A stretch of 51,944 bases of DNA from a bacterium (GTDB lineage: Bacteria > Sysuimicrobiota > Sysuimicrobiia > Sysuimicrobiales > Humicultoraceae). Shown piece by piece: positions 21,996-29,436 of the stretch. Within the stretch, counting starts at the first letter, position 1. Every line of letters begins with the position of its first letter. The notes under the pieces were generated by a model. The model was not told the origin of the DNA. It saw nothing but the letters and a program-made list of their open reading frames with translations, and did no database searches. A program made the position numbers and the translations under genes. The stretch covers positions 1-51,944 of the forward strand of contig JAVHLI010000016.1 in the NCBI GenBank assembly GCA_031082185.1, read 5' to 3'.

Positions 21996-23345
21996 CTGAC
22001 GGACCGCACGCGCATCAGGTACGTCTGCCAGAGCTGCGGGCACACCGCGGCGAAGTGGCTGGGCCGCTGCCCGGCGTGCGGGGAATGGAACTCCATTTCG
22101 GAAGAGATAGAGCACTCCCTCGCCGCCCTCGCCCGCCACGCCCCGGCCGCGGAGCCCGTGTCCGTGGCAGACGTGGCCGTGTCGATGGAGACCCGCCAGC
22201 CGACCGGATCCGTGGAGTTCGATCGGGTTCTGGGCGGCGGTGCGGTGGCAGGTTCCGTTGTGCTCGTCGGCGGGGATCCCGGCATAGGCAAATCAACGCT
22301 CTTGCTGCAGACCGCCGAGCGGGCGGCGCGCGCCGGCGGAGTGGTCCTCTACGTCAGTGCCGAGGAGTCGGTGCCCCAGATCAAGCTCCGCGCGGAGCGC
22401 CTGGGTGTCGCTTCCCCGCTCCTCTACCTGCTCGCCGAGGTTAACCTGGAGGCGATCCTCCAGGCGGCCGGCCGGCTCCATCCGGCGATGCTCATCGTGG
22501 ATTCCATCCAGACCGTCCACCGCGGCGACGTGCCCTCCGCGCCCGGAAGCGTGGCGCAGGTCCGAGAGTGCACGGCCGCGCTCGTCAGGCTGGCCAAGGA
22601 TCAGGGAGTTGCCACGTTCATCGTGGGCCACGTCACCAAGGAAGGCGCGCTCGCCGGGCCGCGGGTCCTGGAACACCTGGTTGACACGGTGCTCGCCTTT
22701 GAGGGCGACCGGCACCACGCCTACCGCATCCTCCGCGCCACCAAAAACCGGTTTGGCTCCACCAACGAGATCGGCGTTTTTGAGATGGCAGGAGGAGGAC
22801 TTGTCGAGGTTGTGAATCCGTCGGCCGCGTTCCTCTCCGAGCGCCCGGAGGCGGCGCCAGGTTCGGCGGTGGTGTGCGCGATTGAGGGAACCCGGTCCCT
22901 GCTGGTGGAGGTACAGGCCCTCACAATCCCCACCTCATTCGGCATGCCCAGGCGAACCGCGGCAGGAGTGGACTACAACCGGCTTCTGGTGCTCCTCGCG
23001 GTGCTCGAGCGTCGCGGCGGCCTGCAGCTCTCCGGCCAGGACGTGTACGCGAGCGTTGCGGGTGGCATCTCAGTGGACGAGCCGGCCGCGGACCTCGGCA
23101 TCGCCGCGGCGGTGGCCAGCAGCCTGCGCAACCGTCCGGTGGATCCCAGGACGGTGGTTGTGGGCGAGGTGGGTCTTGCGGGAGAGGTGCGCGCCGTCCC
23201 ACAGGTGGAGAAGCGGCTCGCAGAAGCCGCCCGGCTGGGGTTTGGCCGGGCCGTGGTGCCGCGGATCGAGTCCCTTAAGGGGCCGGCCGGCCTGGAACTA
23301 GTACGGGTGGGCGACCTGACCGAGGCGCTGCGGGCGCTGCTCTAG
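21996..23345 (+). CDS. radA: DNA repair protein RadA with apparent CTG start
   Basis: RadA is a RecA-like ATPase that promotes branch migration in recombinational repair. Reading from CTG 21996 gives 449 residues, the normal family length. It includes the N-terminal zinc finger C11-x2-C14 ... C25-x2-C28 (YVCQSCG ... GRCPACGEW), Walker A GGDPGIGKST, the diagnostic KNRFG motif and a C-terminal Lon-protease-like domain. No ATG, GTG or TTG occurs in frame between the clpC stop (21990-21992) and the zinc finger. The first usual start, GTG 22158, would delete the whole finger. CTG 21996 is therefore the best start, with ATC 22014 as an alternative. Translation is probably coupled to clpC. Confidence 0.9.
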   Translation: MTDRTRIRYVCQSCGHTAAKWLGRCPACGEWNSISEEIEHSLAALARHAPAAEPVSVADVAVSMETRQPTGSVEFDRVLGGGAVAGSVVLVGGDPGIGKSTLLLQTAERAARAGGVVLYVSAEESVPQIKLRAERLGVASPLLYLLAEVNLEAILQAAGRLHPAMLIVDSIQTVHRGDVPSAPGSVAQVRECTAALVRLAKDQGVATFIVGHVTKEGALAGPRVLEHLVDTVLAFEGDRHHAYRILRATKNRFGSTNEIGVFEMAGGGLVEVVNPSAAFLSERPEAAPGSAVVCAIEGTRSLLVEVQALTIPTSFGMPRRTAAGVDYNRLLVLLAVLERRGGLQLSGQDVYASVAGGISVDEPAADLGIAAAVASSLRNRPVDPRTVVVGEVGLAGEVRAVPQVEKRLAEAARLGFGRAVVPRIESLKGPAGLELVRVGDLTEALRALL

Positions 23346-23349
23346 GCGT

Positions 23350-23745
23350 TCAGGTTAGGCGGAAGACCCCCAGCGAGACGGCCCGGCCGTGCTCCTTCAG
23401 GAGGATCTCGCCGAAATCCAGGTTGAGCAGGTTGCAGGTCGCGGCTAGGTAGAACAGCGACATTCCGATCTCAGTCTCAAGGACTTCCCGGCACCGCTCG
23501 CACACGGCTCCGTTCAGGTGAGTCTGCATGGCATTGCGTAGTTCCGCCATGCTCAGGTCCGATGGAAAACACTGCCGGCCGGCCTGGATCCTGATACAGC
23601 CGCAGTTGGTGACCGACTTGGCAACGGCGCGGTTGACGCGGGCGACCGCTTCGGAGAGCTTGCTCTGCACATCCAGGATGCTGCGGTGTCGGATCAGGTA
23701 CTCGGCGACGGCGCTCTGGAAAGTGCCTTCGCTGATCTCCGCCAT
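23350..23745 (-). CDS. DUF1573-like conserved hypothetical protein
   Basis: This 131-residue protein resembles a Bacillota family I remember as DUF1573-containing. Matching stretches are 'FQSAVAEYLIRHRSILDVQSKLSEAVARVNRAVAKSVTNCGCIRI' at the N-terminus and 'EIGMSLFYLAATCNLLNLDFGEILLKEHGRAVSLGVFRLT' at the C-terminus. Conserved-looking cysteines occur as CGC and CERC pairs, perhaps a metal site. ATG 23745 was chosen because GAGGTG lies 8 nt upstream; the frame is open further. It converges on radA with 4 nt between stops, so it needs its own promoter. Function unknown. Confidence 0.6.
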   Translation of the reverse strand: MAEISEGTFQSAVAEYLIRHRSILDVQSKLSEAVARVNRAVAKSVTNCGCIRIQAGRQCFPSDLSMAELRNAMQTHLNGAVCERCREVLETEIGMSLFYLAATCNLLNLDFGEILLKEHGRAVSLGVFRLT

Positions 23746-23857
23746 CCGCGCCACCTCGAGGCAGTCAAGCCTGCCGTGCAGAACAACGTGTCTATGATTA
23801 TAGTGATCGGCCGCCGCCACTGTCAATTTGGTGTACTGCCTATTGCCCCGACTTCGG

Positions 23858-23911
23858 CAAGAGGACCTCGATGCGCTTCTGGCGCCGTTCACCCTGCGCC
23901 CGCACGTTCCG
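23858..23911 (+). pseudogene. Scrap of a Phd-like antitoxin gene
   Basis: This stretch translates to QEDLDALLAPFTLRPHVPQ. It closely matches residues 43-59 of the intact antitoxin at 25289-25711 (REDLDALLQAFTLRPQV). No start, no upstream antitoxin fold and no downstream continuation are present, so it is a fragment. A third related scrap lies at 26125-26178. Confidence 0.45.
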
Positions 23912-23991
23912 CAACTAGGTCCGGACCTAGTTGCGGCCGGGCCCTGCAAACTCCGCCCGCCTCGGCCGATGATTACATGGGGAACCAGGCT

Positions 23992-25002
23992 ATGGACTCA
24001 ACCCAGGACCTGCTGCGCCTGGCGGCCCGGCTCTCCGACGCCGAGCTGACCGCGCAGGTGAAGCTGCTCGCCGGCACCGAGCGAGAGGCGACGGTCGCGC
24101 TCATCGGGCACCTGGCCGAGCTCGATCGGCGGCGCCTCTACCTGGCCGCGGGCTACTCCTCGCTCTTCACCTACTGCACCCGCGTCCTTCATCTCTCGGA
24201 GCACGCCGCGTACCGGCGCATCGAGGCCGCCCGCCTGGCACGGCGGCTGCCGGTCATCCTCGAGCGGCTCGCCGCCGGCGAGGTCACGCTGACGACACTC
24301 GGCCTGCTGGCCCCGCACCTGGCGCCCGGAAACCACATCGATCTCCTCGACCGGGCCCGAGATAAGAGCCGCCGCGAGGTCGAGGCCCTCATCGCCTCGC
24401 TGCGCCCCCAAGCCCCTGTCCCTGACCAGATACGCAAGCTCCCGCCGCCACGCCAGCCAGAGGCATCGCCGCCACCTCCGTCGCCGCCATCTCGCCCCCT
24501 AACCGTCGCGCCGCTCGCGCCCGAACGCTACCGGATCCAGCTCACGGTTGACGCCGACACCATCCAGAAGCTGAGGGGGGTGCAGGCGCTCCTGCGCCAC
24601 CAGATCCCAGATGGCGACCTGGCCAAGATTCTCGACCGCGCCCTGACCGCGCTGCTGCGCGATCTCAGTAGACAGAAGTTCGCGGCGACCGACCGGCCGC
24701 GCCCAAGCCAGGGCAGCGCGGCCGACCCGCGCCACGATCCGCGCCACGATCCACGCCGCGGCTCGCGCCACATCCCGGCCGAGGTCAGACGGGCGGTCTG
24801 GGCGCGCGACGGAGGGCGCTGTGGCTATGTCGGCGAGGGCGGCCGCTGCGACGAGCGCGGCTTCCTTGAGTTCCACCACGTGGTGCCGCACGCCTCAGGC
24901 GGCGCGGCCACTATAGACAACATCCAGCTACGCTGCCGCGCCCACAACGCCTACGAGGCAGAGCAGCACGGCGCCATGCCCGTTGCTGCATCCCACCCTT
25001 GA
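23992..25002 (+). CDS. HNH endonuclease-domain protein (DUF222-like N-terminus)
   Basis: This is a 336-residue protein. The N-terminal helical region (about 1-140) contains 'AAGYSSLFTYCTRVLHLSEHAAYRRIEAARLARRLP', typical of multi-copy HNH proteins in soil and subsurface bacteria. A proline-rich linker (about 145-170) and a basic RHDP-repeat segment precede a C-terminal HNH nuclease. The nuclease region is 'VWARDGGRCGYVGEGGRCDERGFLEFHHVVPHASGG ... NIQLRCRAHN'. It shows the catalytic HH, an Asn and zinc-type cysteines. Start: ATG 23992, with GGGGA 8 nt upstream; ATG 23977 is also possible. No modification or intron partner is visible. Role unknown; possibly selfish or defence-related. Confidence 0.8.
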   Translation: MDSTQDLLRLAARLSDAELTAQVKLLAGTEREATVALIGHLAELDRRRLYLAAGYSSLFTYCTRVLHLSEHAAYRRIEAARLARRLPVILERLAAGEVTLTTLGLLAPHLAPGNHIDLLDRARDKSRREVEALIASLRPQAPVPDQIRKLPPPRQPEASPPPPSPPSRPLTVAPLAPERYRIQLTVDADTIQKLRGVQALLRHQIPDGDLAKILDRALTALLRDLSRQKFAATDRPRPSQGSAADPRHDPRHDPRRGSRHIPAEVRRAVWARDGGRCGYVGEGGRCDERGFLEFHHVVPHASGGAATIDNIQLRCRAHNAYEAEQHGAMPVAASHP

Positions 25003-25207
25003 CCCCAGCCATCGCAACCACCGGCGCTCGCTCACGCAGGAGGCGGTCTTCATCATCGAGGAGGCGGTGGGTGGGGCTGGGTCCCCCGGCGAGATCTGGC
25101 AGCAGGTGGACCGCGTCAGGGAGGCAATCAGAAGCACGTACGGGTCCTCCCCGGTGGTGGTGGATACCAGCGTGGCGGAATTGGCTCGCTCGACCGCTTG
25201 CACCTGA
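24983..25207 (+). pseudogene. Possible vapBC-type antitoxin/PIN remnant
   Basis: A 74-codon frame contains 'RSLTQEAVFIIEEAVGG ... IWQQVDRVREAI', resembling the tail of a FitA/VapB-type antitoxin. It is directly followed by 'SSPVVVDTSVAELARS', which looks like the first strand of a PIN-domain toxin (VVDTSV). The PIN body is missing. This suggests a decayed toxin-antitoxin locus collapsed by deletion. It overlaps the 3' end of the HNH gene in another frame. The similarity is short and the call uncertain. Confidence 0.35.
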
Positions 25208-25261
25208 TCTGATCTACCCCGAGTTCGCGAGCACCGGTCTCTGCACAGATTGCACATTTTG

Positions 25262-25270
25262 TGCTACCAT
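25262..25270 (+). promoter_or_regulatory. Extended -10 promoter of the Phd-like/HicA-like pair
   Basis: TGC-TACCAT (hexamer 25265-25270) is an extended -10; CTGCAC (25241-25246) 18 nt upstream is a poor -35. Transcription would begin near 25277, at the SD (GAGGTGAT), so the leader is almost nil. The local low-GC tract contrasts with the surroundings. Confidence 0.4.
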
Positions 25271-25288
25271 ACCCGCGAGGTGATCGAA

Positions 25289-25711
25289 GTGCTGGTCCCC
25301 ACGAGGTTCTCAGAAGCCCGGAGCCGTTTCAGCCAGTTGTTCGATGAGGCGGTGGAGCAGCTGCGGCCGGTCTTGATCCGCCGAGGGGCCCGACAGGAAG
25401 CGGTAGTCGTGCGCCGCGAGGATCTGGACGCGCTTCTACAGGCATTCACCCTGCGGCCTCAGGTCCTGCGCGAGGGCGATGGATCGGTGACGATAACGGT
25501 GGACGAATTGGACTGGGCCGTCAACGCCGCATCCGTCGAGGAGGCGGTGAGCGCTCTCGTCGCCGACCTGCGCCAGTACGCGGAGGACTATCTTGAGCGG
25601 GCGCCGCTGTTCCTGCGCGCGCCCAACCGGCGCTCTCACTTTCCCTATGTGCTCAGGATCGCGCTCGCCCGCGACGAGGAGGAGATCCGCCACGGGCTCC
25701 TGGGCCTGTAG
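25289..25711 (+). CDS. Phd/YefM-like antitoxin with C-terminal extension
   Basis: This 140-residue protein begins with 'VPTRFSEARSRFSQLFDEAVEQLRPVLIRRGARQEAVVVRREDLDALL'. That is the Phd/YefM antitoxin fold: DNA-binding N-terminus with a conserved R-G-x-x-x-A-V-V/L core. A longer C-terminal part (about 65-140) includes 'TITVDELDWAVNAASVEEAV' and a helical end 'ALARDEEEIRHGLLGL', which probably binds the toxin. The start is GTG 25289 with SD GAGGTGAT. The stop TAG shares its G with the start of the next gene (TAGTG), so the two are translationally coupled. Pairing with a HicA-like rather than a RelE/Doc toxin is unusual. Confidence 0.72.
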   Translation: MLVPTRFSEARSRFSQLFDEAVEQLRPVLIRRGARQEAVVVRREDLDALLQAFTLRPQVLREGDGSVTITVDELDWAVNAASVEEAVSALVADLRQYAEDYLERAPLFLRAPNRRSHFPYVLRIALARDEEEIRHGLLGL

Positions 25712-25938
25712 TGCCTCCCACATTTCGTGACCTCAAGCGGTTCTGCGAGCGCGACCGCTGGGCACTCGTCAGGTCAACGGACCACTGGTACTACGAGAAG
25801 GTCCTTCCTGACGGCCGCGTGCTCCGCACCAAGGTGAGCCGCGCACTCCATCGTGAGATTCCCGGGTACCTTTGGAGGAGCATCCTCAAGCACCAGCTAC
25901 AGATCCTCGAAGAAGAGTTCTGGAGGAAGATCCGGTAG
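25711..25938 (+). CDS. HicA-like toxin (YcfA/dsRBD-like mRNA interferase)
   Basis: This is a 75-residue basic protein with the HicA-like dsRBD fold: an N-terminal helix 'TFRDLKRFCERDRWALVR', the 'STDHWYYEKVLPDGRVLRTKVS' hairpin with the conserved His in the G/S-x-H-x-x-Y position, then 'IPGYLWRSILKHQLQI'. HicA toxins cleave mRNA. Its start overlaps the Phd-like antitoxin stop by one base. There is no HicB beside it, so the upstream Phd-like protein must be the antitoxin if the module is active. Confidence 0.7.
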   Translation: MPPTFRDLKRFCERDRWALVRSTDHWYYEKVLPDGRVLRTKVSRALHREIPGYLWRSILKHQLQILEEEFWRKIR

Positions 25939-26124
25939 GCCCGCCTGCAAGAAGGAGGCGCGGGGGAGGCAAAGCCCTACCAGGTCCGGCAGGTGCTCGC
26001 CATCGTTGACATGTCAAGCGCGCGCCTCACGCGGCTGAGGCCCCGGGCAAGACGGCAGCGCCTACTCGCTGTAGAACTCCCTCATCCAACTCCTGATGTC
26101 TGGGGACCGTCAGGACCTGGACAG

Positions 26125-26178
26125 GGTGGCGACAACCTTGACGCTCTGTTGGAGCCTCATACACTCCCCTCCCGACCT
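26125..26178 (+). pseudogene. Second degraded Phd-like antitoxin scrap
   Basis: The translation GGDNLDALLEPHTLPSRP resembles the REDLDALLQAFTLRP segment of the antitoxin at 25289. It is weaker than the copy at 23858-23911 and lacks any surrounding gene. It abuts the murJ relic. The similarity is short and might be coincidental, but it recurs in the same island. Confidence 0.3.
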
Positions 26179-26590
26179 CAACCGCCCCAGGCCTGGGCGC
26201 GCAGCACCCTCGCCGCCACCCGCCTGGTCACCTCGGCCAGATCCTCGTTCTGCAGCAGCACCGATGCGGCCGCGTAGGCGGCAACCCCAAGCACTATCAG
26301 CCCGCCCACCCGCGCGGCCTCAAGCAGGAACGGCGTGCCGGGCAGGACCGCGGCCGACCAGCCATCGGCTGCGGCCACCACGACCCCCATCACCAGGAAG
26401 GCGAGCGCGAACTTCGCCCCTGAGCGCGCGATGCGCCCCCTGTCCAGGTACCCGAGCCAGCCCGCCGTGGGCCAGGTGGCGGACCAGGATGAGGTTCAGG
26501 ACGGTGTTTACCGCCACTGCCACGATGCCGATCCTGACCGGGTAGGGTGTAGTGTCTTGTTCCTGCCGAGGGGAAAGGGCAGCCTGCAAG
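26178..26590 (-). pseudogene. murJ (lipid II flippase) C-terminal relic
   Basis: Two minus-strand frames together match the end of MurJ/MviN. The first (about 26590-26470) reads 'QDTTPYPVRIGIVAVAVNTVLNLILVRHLAHGGLA', the family's 'DT-TPVRIGI ... NLxLVxxLGHxGLA' block. The second (about 26460-26178) reads 'WLGYLDRGRIARSGAKFALAFLVMGVVVAAADG ... LIVLGVAAYAAASVLL'. The loop between HGGLA and WLGYLD is missing and the frame shifts there. About 370 N-terminal residues are absent. The gene is clearly broken. Bases 25939-26177 upstream hold nothing else recognisable. Confidence 0.7.
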
Positions 26591-26722
26591 GCGGGTGTAG
26601 CCCCGCCGGACCGGCTTGAACCGGTTCTTGAGCCGTAACACCCCTCAGTCAGAGTGTCTCGTATCTATCTGAGGCAGCGCATTTGAGCGCGGCGGCCCTG
26701 CTTCTCGGGGTGCAACCCCGTG

Positions 26723-26731
26723 TGGTATACT
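26723..26731 (+). promoter_or_regulatory. Extended -10 promoter of the PIN/TRAM operon
   Basis: TGG-TATACT (hexamer 26726-26731) is a good extended -10; the -35 (TTCTCG, 26702-26707) is poor. A short inverted repeat, CGGGG-TGCAA-CCCCG (26706-26720), occupies the spacer. Transcription would start near 26738, about 45 nt before the gene. Confidence 0.45.
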
Positions 26732-26781
26732 CGGGCGCGTAGGCTGATCGCACCCGCTCTTCTGGGCAGTGTGGCATCATT

Positions 26782-27879
26782 ATGCGCGATATGCGCAATC
26801 CGTTCGTGCGCGTCGCCGGAGTTCTCGTCGGCGGCCTTGCCGGCTACCAGGCGGTGATCCTCGCCTATGCGTGGGTTTCGGCCGCCCCGAGCATGGGATT
26901 CCTGGAAGAGGCGGCCGGTGTGGTTCTCGGCGGGCTGGTCGGCTTCTTGCTCGGACCTCCTGTGGCCAGGGTGTTCGTCAGCGCGATGGAATGGGTCCTG
27001 GGCGGTCTATCAGACCTCTCCCTCCACGACCTGCTCCTGGCGGCGCTCGGCCTGACCTCAGGCTTGGTCCTGGCGTTCTTCGTCGGGTACCTGCTGGAAG
27101 GGCTGCCGCTTGTTGGACCCTATGTTCGGCTGGTGGCGGGTGTCGTCCTAGGGTATCTCGGTCTGCATGTTGCCCTCCGACGGCGGGACGAGATCTCCGG
27201 CGCGCTCTTGCCGCGGGGCCACCTACAGACCCGGGGCCGCCCAGCCCCGCAGGTGACCCCCAAACTCCTCGACACCAGCGTCATCATAGACGGCCGCATC
27301 GCGGAGATATGCGTGAGCGGGTTCCTGGAGGGCCCGATAGTCGTGCCCCGATCGGTGCTCGCCGAGCTGCAGCGCATCGCGGACTCGCCGGACGCGCTCC
27401 GGCGCAACCGGGGCAGGAGAGGTCTGGACATCCTCAACCGACTCCGGCGCGAGCTGGTAACGGTGCAGATCTTGGACGAGGAGGCCCCGCCGGGGCAAGA
27501 TGTGGATGCGCGGCTGGTGACCCTGGCCAAACTACACCGTGCCGCGATCGTGACCACCGATTTCAACCTGAGCAAGGTTGCCGAACTGGAGGGCGTGCGC
27601 GTCCTCAATGTGAACCAGATGGCCCAGGCGCTGCGGCCGACGGTACTGCCGGGCGAGGAGATCTTGGTCCACGTCGTCCGCGACGGAAAGGAGGCCGGCC
27701 AGGGCGTGGCCTACATGGAGGACGGGACGATGGTCGTTGTTGATGGCGGCCGGCGCTACATCGGCGAGACCTTCGGCGTTATCGTGACCAGCGCGCTTCA
27801 GACCTCTGCCGGACGGATGGTATTCGCGCGTCCCAAGCTGGGCGACCCCGCCGGGCGGTCTGACCCGGAGCGAGGGTGA
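26782..27879 (+). CDS. PIN/TRAM-domain membrane protein (YacL family)
   Basis: This 365-residue protein has four membrane helices at the N-terminus (about 7-33, 42-62, 82-102, 112-130). A cytoplasmic PIN nuclease domain follows (about 155-285) with acidic sites in '[12 protein letters not shown]', 'VLAEL', '[10 protein letters not shown]' and 'VTTDFNL'. A TRAM-like RNA-binding beta barrel lies at about 295-350 ('[33 protein letters not shown]'). This is the architecture of Bacillus YacL, whose place between disA and ispD is conserved. The function is probably RNA-related but undefined. ATG 26782 lacks a clear SD; ATG 26791 is an alternative. Confidence 0.88.
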   Translation: MRDMRNPFVRVAGVLVGGLAGYQAVILAYAWVSAAPSMGFLEEAAGVVLGGLVGFLLGPPVARVFVSAMEWVLGGLSDLSLHDLLLAALGLTSGLVLAFFVGYLLEGLPLVGPYVRLVAGVVLGYLGLHVALRRRDEISGALLPRGHLQTRGRPAPQVTPKLLDTSVIIDGRIAEICVSGFLEGPIVVPRSVLAELQRIADSPDALRRNRGRRGLDILNRLRRELVTVQILDEEAPPGQDVDARLVTLAKLHRAAIVTTDFNLSKVAELEGVRVLNVNQMAQALRPTVLPGEEILVHVVRDGKEAGQGVAYMEDGTMVVVDGGRRYIGETFGVIVTSALQTSAGRMVFARPKLGDPAGRSDPERG

Positions 27880-27880
27880 A

Positions 27881-29038
27881 GTGAGCACCGGCCTGACGGG
27901 TGCGGTGATCGTAGCCGCCGGAAGCGGTACCCGACTTCCAGGCCCCGTGCCCAAACCGCTGCTGCGGCTGGGATCCACCACAATCCTAGAGCGGACGCTT
28001 CGGGTCTTCGAGCAGTGCCCCGCGGTTGACCGGATCGTTGTCGTGGTGGGCGCCGACCATGTGGCTTCGCTGTCCGACCGATTGGCAGGCAAGGTGGTGG
28101 CGGTTGTCCCCGGCGCCCCCGACCGTCGGGGATCCGTGGCCGCCGGGCTTGACGCGCTGCCCCAGGCGAAGTGGCTGGTGGTCCACGACGGGGTCCGTCC
28201 CTTCGTTACCCCGGCCTTGATCGAGCGTGTGCTGGAAGCCGCCATGCGATGGGGCGCCGCGACCGCCGGGATTCCCGTTGTTGACACCCTGAAGGAAGTG
28301 GGCCAGAATCTGGTCCTCCGGACGCTGGACCGCGCCGGGCTCTGCGCCGTGCAGACGCCGCAGGCGTTTGCCGCGGCGCTGTTGCGCGAGGCGCACCTCC
28401 GGGTGCCCCGCACGGTTCCGGCCACCGACGACGCAGGGCTCGTCGAAGAGCTGGGGGAGCCGGTAGCCGTGGTCACGGGTGATCCTGCCAACTTCAAGAT
28501 CACCACCGAGGCCGACCTTGAGCTGGCGCGCCTAAGCGTCGGCGATAGGGGTGAGCCGGGACTGCGCGTGGGCACCGGATGTGATCTCCACCGGCTGGTA
28601 CCCGACCGGGCGCTGGTGCTGGGCGGTGTCCGCATCCCCCATGCACGTGGGCTTGCCGGGCATTCCGACGCGGACGTCCTCACCCACGCCGTTATGGACG
28701 CGCTGCTGGGAGCTGCCGGCGAACGCGACATCGGTCACCATTTCCCACCGGGGGATCCCGCGCTTCGCGACGCGGACAGCATCGCTCTGGCCGCGTCGGT
28801 TTCGGGCACGCTCCGCGCGGCGGGGTGGACCATTGTAAATGTGGACGCCGTAGTGTTGGCCGAGGCGCCCACTCTGGCGCCGCACATTGAGGCGATGCGG
28901 GAGAGATTGGCCGGAGCGCTGGGAATTGGGGCGGATCAAATAGGGATCAAGGCCACCACTGCTGAAGGCATGGGACCTGTGGGCCGCGGCGAGGGGATGG
29001 AGGCCCACGCCGTGGCACTGCTGCGGAAGGTGGAATAG
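27881..29038 (+). CDS. ispDF: Bifunctional IspD-IspF (MEP pathway)
   Basis: This is one 385-residue protein. The N-terminal IspD (about 1-225) is the CTP:2-C-methyl-D-erythritol 4-phosphate cytidylyltransferase, with '[11 protein letters not shown]', 'PKPLL', '[10 protein letters not shown]' and 'QTPQAF'. The C-terminal IspF (about 228-385) is the MECDP synthase, with metal ligands in 'GTGCDLH', '[20 protein letters not shown]' and 'DIGHHFPP', and '[17 protein letters not shown]'. The two catalyse steps 3 and 5 of isoprenoid precursor synthesis. The genes are separate in Bacillus and fused in some other bacteria. GTG 27881 is one base after the upstream stop. Confidence 0.95.
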   Translation: MSTGLTGAVIVAAGSGTRLPGPVPKPLLRLGSTTILERTLRVFEQCPAVDRIVVVVGADHVASLSDRLAGKVVAVVPGAPDRRGSVAAGLDALPQAKWLVVHDGVRPFVTPALIERVLEAAMRWGAATAGIPVVDTLKEVGQNLVLRTLDRAGLCAVQTPQAFAAALLREAHLRVPRTVPATDDAGLVEELGEPVAVVTGDPANFKITTEADLELARLSVGDRGEPGLRVGTGCDLHRLVPDRALVLGGVRIPHARGLAGHSDADVLTHAVMDALLGAAGERDIGHHFPPGDPALRDADSIALAASVSGTLRAAGWTIVNVDAVVLAEAPTLAPHIEAMRERLAGALGIGADQIGIKATTAEGMGPVGRGEGMEAHAVALLRKVE

Positions 29039-29039
29039 C

Positions 29040-29375
29040 ATGGGCCGCCGCCCGAGGCCGGGGAGCGATTCCCCACCAGAGATACTGTTCATCGAGCGTG
29101 CCGCGGTCACCGAACCGATCGCCGTTGAGGTTGACAGGCCCCTCGCATTTCGCCCCCGCCTGGTGGGGTTCTGGCGGGGCGACGAGTTTTATTCTATCGC
29201 ACGGGTGGTCGCTACGCGCCGCGAGTACGATGCCACCTACCACCGCGTGCTGACCGATCGGGGCGCATTCGACCTGCGCTCCATCCTGCGGGCCGACGCG
29301 GTGACGCTGCGTTCCCGCCGCTGCTGGGAGGTCTGCGCCGAGCTCGACGCCATCCCCCTCGCCCGGCGTCCGTAG
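29040..29375 (+). CDS. Conserved hypothetical small protein
   Basis: This is a 111-residue, Arg-rich soluble protein without signal or membrane segments. The core 'RPLAFRPRLVGFWRGDEFYSIARVV ... YHRVLTDRGAFDLRSI' has the feel of small DUF6504-like proteins (proline-x-x-phenylalanine, then a barrel-like repeat of aromatic strands), but the match is too vague to name. ATG 29040 sits one base after the ispDF stop and the next gene is cysS, so it belongs to this operon. Its role is unknown. Confidence 0.5.
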   Translation: MGRRPRPGSDSPPEILFIERAAVTEPIAVEVDRPLAFRPRLVGFWRGDEFYSIARVVATRREYDATYHRVLTDRGAFDLRSILRADAVTLRSRRCWEVCAELDAIPLARRP

Positions 29376-29436
29376 CCGGCACCTCCCCTTGTGGCCCCCG
29401 CAACGCTCCGATAGACTTTACAGTCGAGGTGGCGCT

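Noticed and set aside
22158-23345. Conventional GTG start for radA
   Set aside because: It removes the conserved four-Cys zinc finger that is present in frame just upstream.
23746-23991. An additional gene upstream of the HNH endonuclease
   Set aside because: Apart from the antitoxin scrap, the frames have no start with an SD and no recognisable motif.
26600-26720. Inverted repeats (GGCGGG/CCCGCC, ACCGG/CCGGT, CGGGG/CCCCG) as insertion-sequence ends
   Set aside because: No transposase, no matching distant copy and no target duplication; they are short GC-rich hairpins.
27881-29038. Two separate genes ispD and ispF
   Set aside because: There is no stop or restart between the domains; a single frame runs through the linker near residue 226.
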